Positions 52,368 through 61,182 of a stretch of 64,000 bases of DNA are shown piece after piece. Both the position numbers and the translations under genes were made by a program. The stretch is taken from assembly GCF_012849055.1 (NCBI RefSeq), contig NZ_CP051677.1:5697754-5761753 (forward strand), read 5' to 3'. Numbering within the stretch: position 1 is the first letter of the stretch; the number at the start of each line of letters is the position of its first letter. Below the pieces are notes generated by a model. That model was given only the letters and a program-made list of their open reading frames with translations, made no database searches and was not told where the DNA came from. The stretch comes from Spirosoma rhododendri (GTDB lineage: Bacteria > Bacteroidota > Bacteroidia > Cytophagales > Spirosomataceae).

Positions 52368-52470
52368 GGTAACGGTTTATTGGATTGTTTGTCTTTTGTC
52401 TGATACTCAAACGCTGAACGACAGACGGTTCGTATGCTGTCTGCCGTTCAGCGCTATGTGTTTTTTATGC

Positions 52471-53612
52471 TTACGCTTTCGTCTGCTTGGTCGACGATTT
52501 TTTGCTGCTCTTACTGCGGCTACTGCCCCCTACCCGGCCACCACGTGCCGAAGCCGTACGGCCTTCGAGGTTATCCATTACGCAACGGAAACCGATATAC
52601 GACCGCTTCTGATCTTCGTATTCGTAGTAACGCGTACCCGTTTCCAGATAGTAAGCGATGTCTTTCCACGAACCGCCCCGTACCACCTTACGTGGCTCGT
52701 CGGCGTTTTGGTTGTCGGGGTTCATGTCCCAAACCACCGCATTCGAGTTGTCTGCGTAGGCATCGCGGCACCATTCGGCTACGTTACCAGCCATGTTATA
52801 CAGGCCGTAGTCGTTGGGGTTGTAGGCGTTTGCCGGAGCCGTATACGGATAGCCGTCAGCGTCGAAGTTACCGCGCTGTGGTTTGAAGTTGGCCAGGTAG
52901 CAGCCCTTTCCGTTGGCTACGTACGGGTTACCCCAGGGGTACTTAGCCCCGTTTTTACCGCCACGAGCGGCCCATTCCCACTCAGCCTCCGAGGGAAGCC
53001 GGAAACGGGGTGAGCCAAACTGACCTTCCTTCGTTTCAAAGTCGTTCAGCGAGTTGGTGCGCCACTGACTAAAATGCTGCGCTGCTTTCCAGCTTACGCC
53101 CACCACCGGATACGTATCAAAGGCGGGGTGCGAGAAGTAGTACTCCAGCATCGGGTCGCCGTTGTGGTAGGTGAAGTCATTTTTCCAGACAGCTGTGTCA
53201 GGGTAGAACTTCGCCATGATTTCTTCCTCGCCCAGCGTCGACACAGAGTCAGCCAGCAGGGCGTTGACGTATTGCCGGTATTCGTGGTTCGAGATTTCAG
53301 CATCATCCATGTAGAAGGAGCTGATCGTCACCTGCCGGTTCATGTTGATCTGCGTAGCAGCTACGTCTTCGTCGGCCTGCCCCATGATAAACGAACCCGA
53401 TGGTACGAGCACCATACCATACGGCGTCTTCTGCCGATAGCCTTTACGAGCCGTCGCGGTGATTTCCCCGTTGGTCATGCCAACTTCGCCCCTTTGCCAC
53501 CCTTTCCGCCAAATTTCGATTTGACGAAGCCGCAACTCTGCATGGCCAGAATCACGGCCATTACCATTACCCCACGGGTCGCGTTGACTGTAAAGCTGTT
53601 GTACTTGTTCAT
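52471..53612 (-). CDS. gldK: Type IX secretion / gliding lipoprotein GldK, frameshifted near the 5' end
   Basis: The main frame (52471-53535) encodes the formylglycine-generating-enzyme-like GldK body: KTPYGMVLVPSGSFIMGQAD, QVTISSFYMDDAEISNHEYR, PVVGVSWKAAQHFSQWRTNS, FRLPSEAEWEWAARGGKNGA and VRGGSWKDIAYYLETGTRYY. The normal lipoprotein start lies in another frame: ATG 53612 reads MNKYNSFTVNATRG, then AVILAMQSCGF with the lipobox Cys, then KSKFGGKGGKG. The two frames join if one C is added to the run of four Cs at 53489-53492. As written, translation from the native start ends after about 45 residues at 53478. GldK anchors the GldKN ring to the outer membrane, so a real loss should abolish secretion; a base-calling slip is the simpler explanation. 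Confidence 0.88.
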
Positions 53613-53872
53613 TTATCGGTTATCCTTTATCTTCTCTTTCTGTGCGAAACCAGACTAAAAACGAAAATCCGTTTGGTTATTGTATGCCGGTCCGCGAATG
53701 CTGAATAATTCTCAAAAAACCTGTTTGCTGAGTCGTATGCTAGGTATTTCCCGCAAACATAGTCCGGTATTCTTTAAAAATACGTCGACATCGGCAATCT
53801 GACAAACAACAATATTGCCAAACTGTGGGGCATTTTAGCCTCCTTACCGCTACAATCCTGTTTTCTAGTGGA

Positions 53873-54841
53873 TTAGTACCGGAACCGGGGCGTCCGCACG
53901 ATAGGCTTTTTGCGGGCGTCGGGTGCAGGCAATGCATAGCCTAAAATGATCTCGTGTGAGGTCAGGCTGCGGGCTTGTGTGCTGACCAGTACCAAATCCA
54001 GTGAATAGCCCACACGCAGGGCATTTGCCCGCCCGAAGTTGATACCTCCCGTGAAGATAGCTGACTCCTGAAGCCGATAGCCTACGCCCGCCCAGAACCG
54101 ATTCGCATAGGTTCCGACAACGTTCAGCGTAGCCTGCAAGTACCGTGCGCTGCTCAGGGTGTTATATCGAACCAGGATAGACGGCTGAATATCAATATCA
54201 TACCCAACTCCCAACCGATAGCCTGCTGTCAGGTAAGCATTCGGGTTGAGAGGCAACGCCGACCGGTCGGTCCCGATAACGTACTGCGCCCGGTTGATGT
54301 GCGTCAGGCTCAACCCTACCCAATAGTCGACAGTGTTGTAATACACACCTGCGCCAATGTCTGGTTTCGCCTGTGTGATACGACCACTGGGAATCAATGG
54401 ATCGGGGACTTCAGGGCGGAACAGGCCGTAGTCGAAACCAATATTGTATAACCCAGCCTGTACGCCCAGTGCCAGCGTACCGCTTTTCAACGGTAATCGG
54501 TACGCGTAGGACGCCTGCACGGATTGGTTGATGTTTGGTCCGGCTTTATCATTCAGCACGTAGATACCAATCCCACTTTTGATTCCGGCCAGTGGCATGT
54601 TGAACGACAGCACCTGTGAGTTCTGTACAGCTTCGTCGTTACTTCCGATTGCCTGATACCCGAGATATTGCGTACGCTGGGTCAACTGAATCCGGGATAC
54701 CCCTTCTGACCCAGCGGCTGCCGGGTTGTAGTACAACGGATTGTACATGTACATACTCAACTGCGGTTCCTGCTGCGCCAGCACCGGACCAGCAGCGACA
54801 CCTAGAAGCAAAACAACCAGACGGTAAACAGTGCGACTCAT
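53873..54841 (-). CDS. porP: PorP/SprF family type IX secretion outer-membrane protein
   Basis: From ATG 54841 the 322-residue protein has a signal peptide (YRLVVLLLGVAAGPVLA). It then has the PorP/SprF pattern: QLSMYMYNPLYYNPAAAGSE, RIQLTQRTQYLGYQAIGSND, SFNMPLAGIKSGIGIYVLND, NQSVQASYAYRLPLKSGTLA and RVGYSLDLVL near the end. It should form an outer-membrane barrel that helps localise type IX cargo or adhesin complexes. It is the first gene of the secretion cluster, 260 bp before gldK on the same strand. Confidence 0.92.
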   Translation of the reverse strand: MSRTVYRLVVLLLGVAAGPVLAQQEPQLSMYMYNPLYYNPAAAGSEGVSRIQLTQRTQYLGYQAIGSNDEAVQNSQVLSFNMPLAGIKSGIGIYVLNDKAGPNINQSVQASYAYRLPLKSGTLALGVQAGLYNIGFDYGLFRPEVPDPLIPSGRITQAKPDIGAGVYYNTVDYWVGLSLTHINRAQYVIGTDRSALPLNPNAYLTAGYRLGVGYDIDIQPSILVRYNTLSSARYLQATLNVVGTYANRFWAGVGYRLQESAIFTGGINFGRANALRVGYSLDLVLVSTQARSLTSHEIILGYALPAPDARKKPIVRTPRFRY

Positions 54842-54996
54842 ATACAATTCAGGCGAATCAGGTCAGGCGGGGCTGGCGAACTACCAAACTCCTTTATAAT
54901 CAGAATACTCTGTTTCGGCTCCGACTGTTGCCCATCGAAGGCCATTGCAGTATACAAATAAACGCCCTCGGCACCACTTTATTGAGCCAAAAACAA

Positions 54997-55048
54997 CGGC
55001 CGACGGGCAGAAAATGAGCAACTGTGTTCATTTTCTGCCCGTCGGCCG
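54997..55048 (-). terminator. 21-bp perfect hairpin after hemD
   Basis: Arms at 54997-55017 and 55028-55048 (core CGGCCGACGGGCAGAAAATG) are exact reverse complements with a 10-nt loop. On the minus strand the stem is followed by TTGTTTTT. It lies 25 bp after the hemD stop and should separate hemD transcription from the PorP-Gld cluster. Confidence 0.85.
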
Positions 55049-55073
55049 AACGAATGTATAGCAGGCGGTTAAC

Positions 55074-55856
55074 TTAACCGTTTACTTTTTTAATGTATAG
55101 CTCCAGCGCACCGGTCATCGAGGGGGCGTTAGGCAACGGCGCTTCGATATCCAGATGCAGCCCGGCTTCGGTGATCGCCTTGGCCGTGGTAGGGCCGAAA
55201 GCCGCCATCCGGGTGCCGTTTTGCTCAAAATCCGGGAAGTTCGACAGCAGCGACGCAATACCCGATGGGCTGAAGAAAGCGATGATATCAAACGAGTGAA
55301 TATCCAGATCCGTCAGGTCCGTGGCAACGGTTTCGTAGATCACTGCTTCGGTGAAATGTAGGCCGCTGGTGTCCATGAATTCGGGAATATCGTTGCGCCG
55401 AATGTTGGAACAGGGAAATAGAAACTTCTCGCTCTTGTGTTTCTTGATCAGGTCGAACAGTTCAGCGGCCGTCTTGGTACCGGTGAAAATCTTCCGTTTC
55501 CTGATGACGATGTATTTCTGAAGGTAGTTGGCCGTTTGCTCAGAGATACAGAAGTACTTCATGTCCGCCGGCACCTCAACCCGCCCTTCCTGACACAGCC
55601 GAAAGAAATGATCGATGGCGTTACGGCTGGTAAAGATGATGGCCGTATGATCCAGAATGTTGACCTTCTGCTTGCGGAAATCCTTGAAAGAAATGCCCTG
55701 AATCTGAATAAACGGCCGGAACTCGACCTGAATATCATACTTTGAAGCCAGATCGAAGTAAGGGGATTTTTCGTCGACAGGTCGCGATTGAGATACTAAC
55801 AGCCGGCTGACCTTCGTCGCCCGGTTCTGGGTTGGTTCGGTATGGGTCTCGTTCAT
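55074..55856 (-). CDS. hemD: Uroporphyrinogen-III synthase
   Basis: From ATG 55856 the 260-residue protein shows the two-lobed HemD pattern in its Bacteroidota form: VSRLLVSQSRPVDEKSPYFD, IQVEFRPFIQIQGISFKDFR, ILDHTAIIFTSRNAIDHFFR, KYFCISEQTANYLQKY, EAVIYETVATDLTDLDIHSF and DIIAFFSPSGIASLLSNFPD with AAFGPTTAKAITEAG. It closes hydroxymethylbilane to uroporphyrinogen III in heme synthesis. It follows the DUF4271 gene on the same strand, a pairing often seen in this phylum. A longer GTG frame from 55919 is open but less likely. Confidence 0.88.
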   Translation of the reverse strand: MNETHTEPTQNRATKVSRLLVSQSRPVDEKSPYFDLASKYDIQVEFRPFIQIQGISFKDFRKQKVNILDHTAIIFTSRNAIDHFFRLCQEGRVEVPADMKYFCISEQTANYLQKYIVIRKRKIFTGTKTAAELFDLIKKHKSEKFLFPCSNIRRNDIPEFMDTSGLHFTEAVIYETVATDLTDLDIHSFDIIAFFSPSGIASLLSNFPDFEQNGTRMAAFGPTTAKAITEAGLHLDIEAPLPNAPSMTGALELYIKKVNG

Positions 55857-55955
55857 TGAATCTGGTACGCTCGGTTCGTCAATGGGCTGTCTTTCACGCC
55901 GTCGGAACGGAGCCTGCACATGTGTTGGATCAGCGCGCTTACCGACACCAGTTCA

Positions 55956-57170
55956 TCAGAGAATCAAGCGTAATCCGATGATAAGTGGTATCAGTTCGAC
56001 GATGCAAAGGTACGAAAATAAATACAGATTCTTGATAGGCTCGCCCGCCCGTACCACCGCGTAAAGCAGCGCAATTCGCACTGTGTAGAAACCGATGAGA
56101 GGGAACAACACCGCATTTTCAGACCAGCTATTCAGGTCGATATTGTAAGAAACAATCAGCATTGCCAACGCCAGCCCCGTGAAAAATAAGAGCGACGACT
56201 GGAGAATTTTGAAGAAATGGACGTTGCTGATATCCTGAAGTTTGTAGAGGCCGCTGACGATTTCGACCAGCAGGTATTTGCCGATCAGCACAGCAAACGA
56301 AAGCCCCGTCAGCAAGACGTATTCGGTGCCGATGCCCCCCCACTGTGTCAGCATGGGCAGCAGAACCCGCCCCGAAAACACGTCGACGTTGTGGCTCTGC
56401 ACGAGCATCATCAGGTAAGCGACCAACAGACTCAGTCCCAGCGTGAACAACAGGTTGACACTGCTTAGTGGGCGACTGATTAAAAACGATTCCTCCTGCG
56501 CCCGTACTGACAGCAGATCACGCAGGCTGAAGAACCGGCTGAACGCCCTGTTGTGAAACGAGAACAGAAACGCGAAGAAAGCCAGCACGATCAGTAGCCC
56601 GAGGCTAAGAAAATTGCTGTAAATGGGAATGGGCCGGGGCCGAACGCTCAGGTTATCGTCGCGCAGTACGATTGTTTTCTGGGCGGCCGAACGGGGGTAA
56701 GCAATGTAGAGCTGCTTACCGGCCACACCGGGCGAACCGTAGAGCGTCAGGAAGATTTCGGGACGCCGGTAGACCCGGAACAGGCTGTCGATGTCGAGCA
56801 CCTGCCACGTACCGGCCCGCAGGTTCCTGCGCAGCGCGGCATTGATAAAGAGATAGCCGTCTTCCTGCGTGGTCAGCAGCAGTTTGTAATGACGGTTGCT
56901 TTCCAGGTCGACGTACGCGCTTAGGGCTGTCTGCGTCGCGTGGAGTTCCGGAATGTACGGTACGTATGCCTGCGTGGCGGCATCGAATACCTGAAAATCA
57001 TCCTGAAACGAGTGGACCGGATAATACTGCCCGTTTGGGCCAATCCCTTCGCTTCGAGGCTGAGCAAAAGCTGAATGAGTGAATGAGTGAATGAGCGAAT
57101 GAAAGAATAGAGCAAAGAGCAAAAAACCGGGTCGCCAATTGGCAGGGCAGTCTTTCACTCTTTTTTTCAT
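55956..57170 (-). CDS. DUF4271 membrane protein
   Basis: The 404-residue protein has a hydrophobic N-terminal signal (FLLFALFFHSLIHSFTHSAF). A soluble periplasmic beta region follows to about 180 (YYPVHSFQDDFQVFDAATQA, DSLFRVYRRPEIFLTLYGSP). Then come about eight membrane segments (SLGLLIVLAFFAFLFSFHNR, LGLSLLVAYLMMLVQSHNVD, SLLFFTGLALAMLIVSYNID, LYLFSYLCIVELIPLIIGLR). DUF4271 proteins are Bacteroidota-specific, found next to hemD, with no known activity. Its signal peptide is encoded by a word tract (57071-57110, GAATGAGTGAATGAGTGAAT). The frame also has an ATG at 57194, but the ATG at 57170 is better placed before the signal. Confidence 0.82.
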   Translation of the reverse strand: MKKRVKDCPANWRPGFLLFALFFHSLIHSFTHSAFAQPRSEGIGPNGQYYPVHSFQDDFQVFDAATQAYVPYIPELHATQTALSAYVDLESNRHYKLLLTTQEDGYLFINAALRRNLRAGTWQVLDIDSLFRVYRRPEIFLTLYGSPGVAGKQLYIAYPRSAAQKTIVLRDDNLSVRPRPIPIYSNFLSLGLLIVLAFFAFLFSFHNRAFSRFFSLRDLLSVRAQEESFLISRPLSSVNLLFTLGLSLLVAYLMMLVQSHNVDVFSGRVLLPMLTQWGGIGTEYVLLTGLSFAVLIGKYLLVEIVSGLYKLQDISNVHFFKILQSSLLFFTGLALAMLIVSYNIDLNSWSENAVLFPLIGFYTVRIALLYAVVRAGEPIKNLYLFSYLCIVELIPLIIGLRLIL

Positions 57171-57213
57171 TCGGTCATTCGTGCATTCACTCATTCAATC
57201 ATTCACTCATTAA
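57071..57213. repeat. GAATGAGT word arms overlapping the DUF4271 gene start
   Basis: The left arm (57071-57110) lies inside the coding sequence and gives part of the signal peptide. The right arm (57171-57213) lies between the sucD stop and the DUF4271 start. The arms are loose reverse complements of the same word family as at 27180 and 31683. Confidence 0.5.
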
Positions 57214-58094
57214 TTTTTCCCCAGTGCCTTCAGCATCGTGTCGCCGATGAGGGCTGGTGATTCAACAACGTGGATACCGCACTCGCGCATGATCGCCATT
57301 TTAGCAGCGGCCGTATCATCAGCACCACCAACGATTGCACCAGCGTGGCCCATCCGACGTCCTTTGGGAGCGGTTTGACCGGCGATGAAACCAACGACGG
57401 GCTTGCGGTTGCCGTCGGCTTTGATCCAGTGAGCGGCTTCGGCTTCCATACCACCACCGATTTCACCGATCATTACGATGGCTTCGGTGTCGGGGTCGTT
57501 CATAAGCAGCTCAACGGCCTGCTTGGTCGTAGTGCCGATGATCGGGTCACCGCCAATACCGATGGCTGTGCTCTGACCCAGACCGGCTTTGGTGAGCTGA
57601 TCGACGGCTTCGTACGTCAGCGTACCCGACTTCGACACGATACCGATGGTGCCTTTCTTGAAAATAAAGCCCGGCATGATACCAACTTTACACTCTTCGG
57701 CGGTCATCACGCCGGGGCAGTTTGGCCCGATCAGCCGGACATCCTTGTTGATGTCAGACAGGTAGTGCTTGACGGCTACCATGTCTGCCGTTGGAATGCC
57801 TTCCGTAATACAGATGATGACCTTGATGCCCGCATCAGCGGCTTCCATGATAGCGTCGGCGGCAAACGCGGGTGGCACGAAAATGATCGACGTATCGGCA
57901 CCAGCCTCTTCCACGGCCTGACGAACCGTGTTGAAAACGGGGCGGTCGAGGTGAGTCTGGCCCCCTTTACCGGGGGTTACGCCACCAACCACGTTGGTAC
58001 CGTATTCGATCATTTGCTGGGCGTGAAAGCTGCCTTCCGAACCAGTGAAACCCTGGACGATTACTTTGGAGTCTTTGTTAACTAAAACACTCAT
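57210..58094 (-). CDS. sucD: Succinyl-CoA ligase, alpha subunit
   Basis: The 294-residue protein has the SucD pattern: [100 protein letters not shown] and [12 protein letters not shown] with the phosphohistidine His250. It is the catalytic alpha subunit that forms succinyl phosphate in the TCA cycle; the beta subunit SucC is encoded elsewhere. The next gene, DUF4271, follows on the same strand across a 39-bp repeat-rich gap. Confidence 0.94.
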   Translation of the reverse strand: MSVLVNKDSKVIVQGFTGSEGSFHAQQMIEYGTNVVGGVTPGKGGQTHLDRPVFNTVRQAVEEAGADTSIIFVPPAFAADAIMEAADAGIKVIICITEGIPTADMVAVKHYLSDINKDVRLIGPNCPGVMTAEECKVGIMPGFIFKKGTIGIVSKSGTLTYEAVDQLTKAGLGQSTAIGIGGDPIIGTTTKQAVELLMNDPDTEAIVMIGEIGGGMEAEAAHWIKADGNRKPVVGFIAGQTAPKGRRMGHAGAIVGGADDTAAAKMAIMRECGIHVVESPALIGDTMLKALGKN

Positions 58095-58253
58095 GACTGG
58101 TTATTAAATCGTTGGCGATGCAGTTAGGGCCGGCGATCCGTTGTGCCAGAGTACCCTCCAACCAAACGAAACGGGGGCTGGTCAGGGCAAAAGGCAGAAC
58201 GGTCGTCTCCGAAAAAGTTGGGCAAAAGTAGCCGAATCTTGCTAAATTTCGTG

Positions 58254-58832
58254 ATGATTTTTTCGCACATCCTCTCCGGCTCTATACTGGCTGGTACTGG
58301 TATCGGCGTGTTCTGGCGCTTTTTTCAGCAGGTACCGCTTTTCAATCGGTTATTGTGGGGATTCTTCTTTCTGACCATCTCACTGACCGCCATTATCGGG
58401 GTCATTCACTACACAGGTACTGAATCGCTCGAGCCGTTGCACCGTTCGATGCGCATACTGGCCGATAGTCTGGGCGTTATATGCGCCGTTATCGCTACCT
58501 GGGGCCTGCTCAATCGAATTAGTTACGGGCAACCCGGCTTCCTCTCAACGGTCGTATCGGGCGTTGTTCTGTTTGTGCTCCTGCTTTTGCCAGAAGTGCG
58601 GCTGTTTACCCCCATCGTGCCGTCGCTGGGGATTCTGGTGCTGATGCTGATGGCCGTGTATGCGCTGCTGCAACGCAATAAGCGGGGTCTGTGGATCGTG
58701 CTAGCCGCTATGATGATGGGGCTGGCAACGAAAGCCCCGGCCTTTGACTCAGTTATGAGCCCCGTCGATTTCGACCATTACGCCAACGCCCTCGCCCTCT
58801 GGTTTTTCGGCAAATCGGCCCAGCCGAGGTAG
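58254..58832 (+). CDS. Hypothetical multi-pass membrane protein
   Basis: From the ATG at 58254 (a GTG at 58251 is also possible) the 192-residue protein has about six hydrophobic segments: MIFSHILSGSILAGTGIGVF, LWGFFFLTISLTAIIGVIHY, GVICAVIATWGLLNRISYG, VVSGVVLFVLLLLP, LGILVLMLMAVYALL and GLWIVLAAMMMGLATK. A conserved HYANALALWFFG stretch near the end may bind something, but I recognise no family. It diverges from sucD across a gap of about 160 bp and is followed by a long inverted repeat. Function unknown. Confidence 0.75.
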   Translation: MIFSHILSGSILAGTGIGVFWRFFQQVPLFNRLLWGFFFLTISLTAIIGVIHYTGTESLEPLHRSMRILADSLGVICAVIATWGLLNRISYGQPGFLSTVVSGVVLFVLLLLPEVRLFTPIVPSLGILVLMLMAVYALLQRNKRGLWIVLAAMMMGLATKAPAFDSVMSPVDFDHYANALALWFFGKSAQPR

Positions 58833-58848
58833 CAGCTACCCTGATTTT

Positions 58849-59042
58849 CCCTCACCCCAACCCCTCCCGCGACGGCGGACCGCCCAAAACGGGAGAGGGA
58901 CTTTTGCCGTGTGCATCCGATAGCGATCTGTCACCTGTAATCTTCTAAAAGACACATTGTAAAAAAAGTAACACAAAAAGATCGCGAAAGCCCCTCTCCC
59001 GTTTTGGGCGGTCCGCCGTCGCGGGAGGGGTTGGGGTGAGGG
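58849..59042. repeat. 51-bp-arm inverted repeat
   Basis: Arms 58849-58900 and 58992-59042 (core CCCTCCCGCGACGGCGGACC) are essentially perfect reverse complements around a 90-nt spacer. The length and precision exceed an ordinary terminator. It lies between the membrane protein gene and the topoisomerase IB gene, both on the plus strand. Confidence 0.75.
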
Positions 59043-59105
59043 TATCCCACAAAACATATCGGCGTACAGCGCGTTTTCTGACGACCTACTCTCCTAGACA
59101 ACGTT

Positions 59106-60203
59106 ATGAACACGGCTCAACTCATGCACGACCCGGCACAGGCAGCCAGGGCGGCAAAACTCCAGTACGTCAGCGACACCATTCCCGGTATCAGCCGAAA
59201 AAAGGCGGGTGACCACTTTACGTATACCAACGCGAAGGGCGAAGTCATCAAAGACGACGATACGTTGAGCCGTATTCGCAGCATGGCGCTGCCGCCCGCC
59301 TGGGAGCGGGTCTGGATCAGTCCAAAACCGAACAGTCATTTGCAGGCTACGGGTATCGACACGAAAAACCGGAAGCAGTACCGATACCATGCCGCCTGGA
59401 ACGCCATTCGCAGCGAAACCAAGTTTTTCCGCATGACAGCCTTCGGTGAAGCGTTGCCCAAACTCCGCACACGGCTGGCAAGGGACCTGAAACAGCGCGA
59501 GTTGACCCGCGATAAAGTCGTTGCCATTGCGCTCAGCGTGATGGAGCAAACCCTGATTCGGGTGGGAAACGCGGCTTACGAAAAGGAGTACGGGTCGTAT
59601 GGCCTGACAACGCTGAAAGACCGGCACGTGAAAGCCGACGGCAGCGAGGTTCAGTTTAGCTTTAAGGGCAAAAAAGGCATCTACCACGACATCACGCTGC
59701 ACGACCCCAAACTGTCGAAACTGGTGAAAGCCTGCCGCGACATTCCCGGCAAGGAGCTGTTCCAGTATTTCGATGAGGAAGGGAACCGCCACCCAATCGA
59801 CTCCGGCATGGTCAACGAGTATTTGCAGGAAACGATGGGCGACGAGTTTTCGGCGAAGGACTTCCGCACCTGGGCCGGTACGGTCAACGCGCTGCGGCTG
59901 CTGGTCGAGCTGGAACCCTGCGACAGCGAGAAGGAATTAAAGAAGAACGTCAATACGATTCTCGACGAGGTATCGCACACGCTGGGGAATACACGTACGG
60001 TTTGCCGTAAGCATTACGTGCACCCGCAGATTCTGGAAGCGTACGAATGCCGCGATCTGAATCCGTACATCAAAAACAAAGGCCGTTTCCGGCAGACGAG
60101 TCCGAACGGGCTGGACGGGGTCGAAAAACTGCTGCTGAAGTTCCTGAGCGATCAGGTGAAGCATACCGTAAAGAAAGCGGCAAAGACCACGGCTACCGCC
60201 TGA
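59106..60203 (+). CDS. DNA topoisomerase IB (poxvirus/eukaryotic type)
   Basis: The 365-residue protein has the bacterial TopIB pattern. An N-terminal beta region: DTIPGISRKKAGDHFTYTNA, LPPAWERVWISPKPNSHLQA, TGIDTKNRKQYRYHAAWNAI. A catalytic helical domain: MEQTLIRVGNAAYEKEYGSY, GLTTLKDRHV, FSFKGKKGIYHDITLHDPKL, FSAKDFRTWAGTVNALRLLV and RTVCRKHYVHPQILEAYECR. The active Tyr is residue 304 in CRKHYVHP. It should relax supercoils by forming a 3'-phosphotyrosine. Such TopIB genes are patchily distributed in bacteria, probably by transfer. It converges with the DUF421 gene, with no gap. Confidence 0.92.
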   Translation: MNTAQLMHDPAQAARAAKLQYVSDTIPGISRKKAGDHFTYTNAKGEVIKDDDTLSRIRSMALPPAWERVWISPKPNSHLQATGIDTKNRKQYRYHAAWNAIRSETKFFRMTAFGEALPKLRTRLARDLKQRELTRDKVVAIALSVMEQTLIRVGNAAYEKEYGSYGLTTLKDRHVKADGSEVQFSFKGKKGIYHDITLHDPKLSKLVKACRDIPGKELFQYFDEEGNRHPIDSGMVNEYLQETMGDEFSAKDFRTWAGTVNALRLLVELEPCDSEKELKKNVNTILDEVSHTLGNTRTVCRKHYVHPQILEAYECRDLNPYIKNKGRFRQTSPNGLDGVEKLLLKFLSDQVKHTVKKAAKTTATA

Positions 60204-60899
60204 TTACTTAACGGTCGGGCACCAGTCTGACTGACCGCATTGCCGGCAGATGGGAGCCGTCACGGGCTGGTAATACGTTTCAACGTGGCCGCACGTATAA
60301 CAGGCATATGTACCCGGCTGGGTCAGGCTAGCCGTGCGCTCGTCCAGCTTTTTCGGCATGATCGATAAGCCTTCGCGCACCTCGCCACCCTCGAACTGAA
60401 AAATACTGATTTGCCCGTTTGGCTCCAGAATCGTTGTCTGTACCTGCCCTAACTGCCTGATTCCCTGTACGCGCAGATCGGCAAACAGTTCTTCGCGGGT
60501 GATGTCTTCGTGATCGAGATTGTTGACCAGTATACGTCCATCTTCCACGATATAAACGGGTTTGCCTTCCAGCACGTTGCGCACTTTTTTGACGCGATCG
60601 CTGATGTATGTAACCAGCTTGTAGCAGGCCATCATCACCACAAACACGACAACGGAACTGCTCAGGGGCACATCGTCGTAGAACATCGGGTCGCCGGCAG
60701 CCGAGCCAAGCCCGATAACCAGTACCAGTTCGTAAATAGATAGCTGCCGCACCTCCCGCTTGCCCGACACGGTCAGGGCAATGAGCAGAATAGCAAACAT
60801 AAATACCGTTCGGAAAGCGACCTCGCCCAGAAACGTCCAGGGAAGTTCTTTGATCAGAATACGGTGCCAGTCGAAAACCTCGAAGGGTGGCTGTTGCAT
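60204..60899 (-). CDS. DUF421 membrane protein with C-terminal zinc ribbon
   Basis: The 231-residue protein has three membrane helices (FRTVFMFAILLIALTVSGKR, YELVLVIGLGSAAGDPMFYD, SSVVVFVVMMACYKLVTYIS). A YetF-like cytoplasmic region follows (RNVLEGKPVYIVEDGRILVN, DITREELFADLRVQGIRQLG, QVQTTILEPNGQISIFQFEG). DUF421 proteins are poorly characterised and sometimes bind ligands at the membrane. The last 35 residues (YACYTCGHVETYYQ, ICRQCGQSDWCPT) form a CxxC...CxxC zinc ribbon. The gene ends one base from the topoisomerase stop and its start is 4 bp after the small gene's stop. Confidence 0.85.
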   Translation of the reverse strand: MQQPPFEVFDWHRILIKELPWTFLGEVAFRTVFMFAILLIALTVSGKREVRQLSIYELVLVIGLGSAAGDPMFYDDVPLSSSVVVFVVMMACYKLVTYISDRVKKVRNVLEGKPVYIVEDGRILVNNLDHEDITREELFADLRVQGIRQLGQVQTTILEPNGQISIFQFEGGEVREGLSIMPKKLDERTASLTQPGTYACYTCGHVETYYQPVTAPICRQCGQSDWCPTVK

Positions 60900-60903
60900 A
60901 GCC

Positions 60904-61113
60904 TCAGTCGCGGTTTTCCGGTGCGTTATCTTTCCGCACTTTGATGTTTCGCTTCAGCGCCCAGTCTTCAGCGCGGGCCGTTGCGATGGCAATCGCTTTA
61001 CCGTCGTCGTTACCCTCGGCGAGCAGCGCGTTGGCAATGTCGATGGCTTTGTTGCGCACCGGAGCCATGAAATTTTTCAACGAATCGGGGTAGTCCTTGC
61101 GGGTATACGGCAT
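60904..61113 (-). CDS. Small YdaT/ChaB-like conserved protein
   Basis: From ATG 61113 the 69-residue protein reads MPYTRKDYPDSLKNFMAPVR, then KAIDIANALLAEGNDDGKAI and AIATARAEDWALKRN. The pattern (MP-x-x-KDYP-x-S-KN and IAIATARAEDWA) is shared by small stress-linked proteins such as the N-terminal part of B. subtilis YdaT. Function unknown. Its stop lies 4 bp before the DUF421 start, so the two are probably co-transcribed. Confidence 0.72.
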   Translation of the reverse strand: MPYTRKDYPDSLKNFMAPVRNKAIDIANALLAEGNDDGKAIAIATARAEDWALKRNIKVRKDNAPENRD

Positions 61114-61182
61114 GATCGTGTTGAGTTGGTTACTTCTATAACCGAACACGCCATACGGTGTTTGCGTACCCCACTGCGCCAG

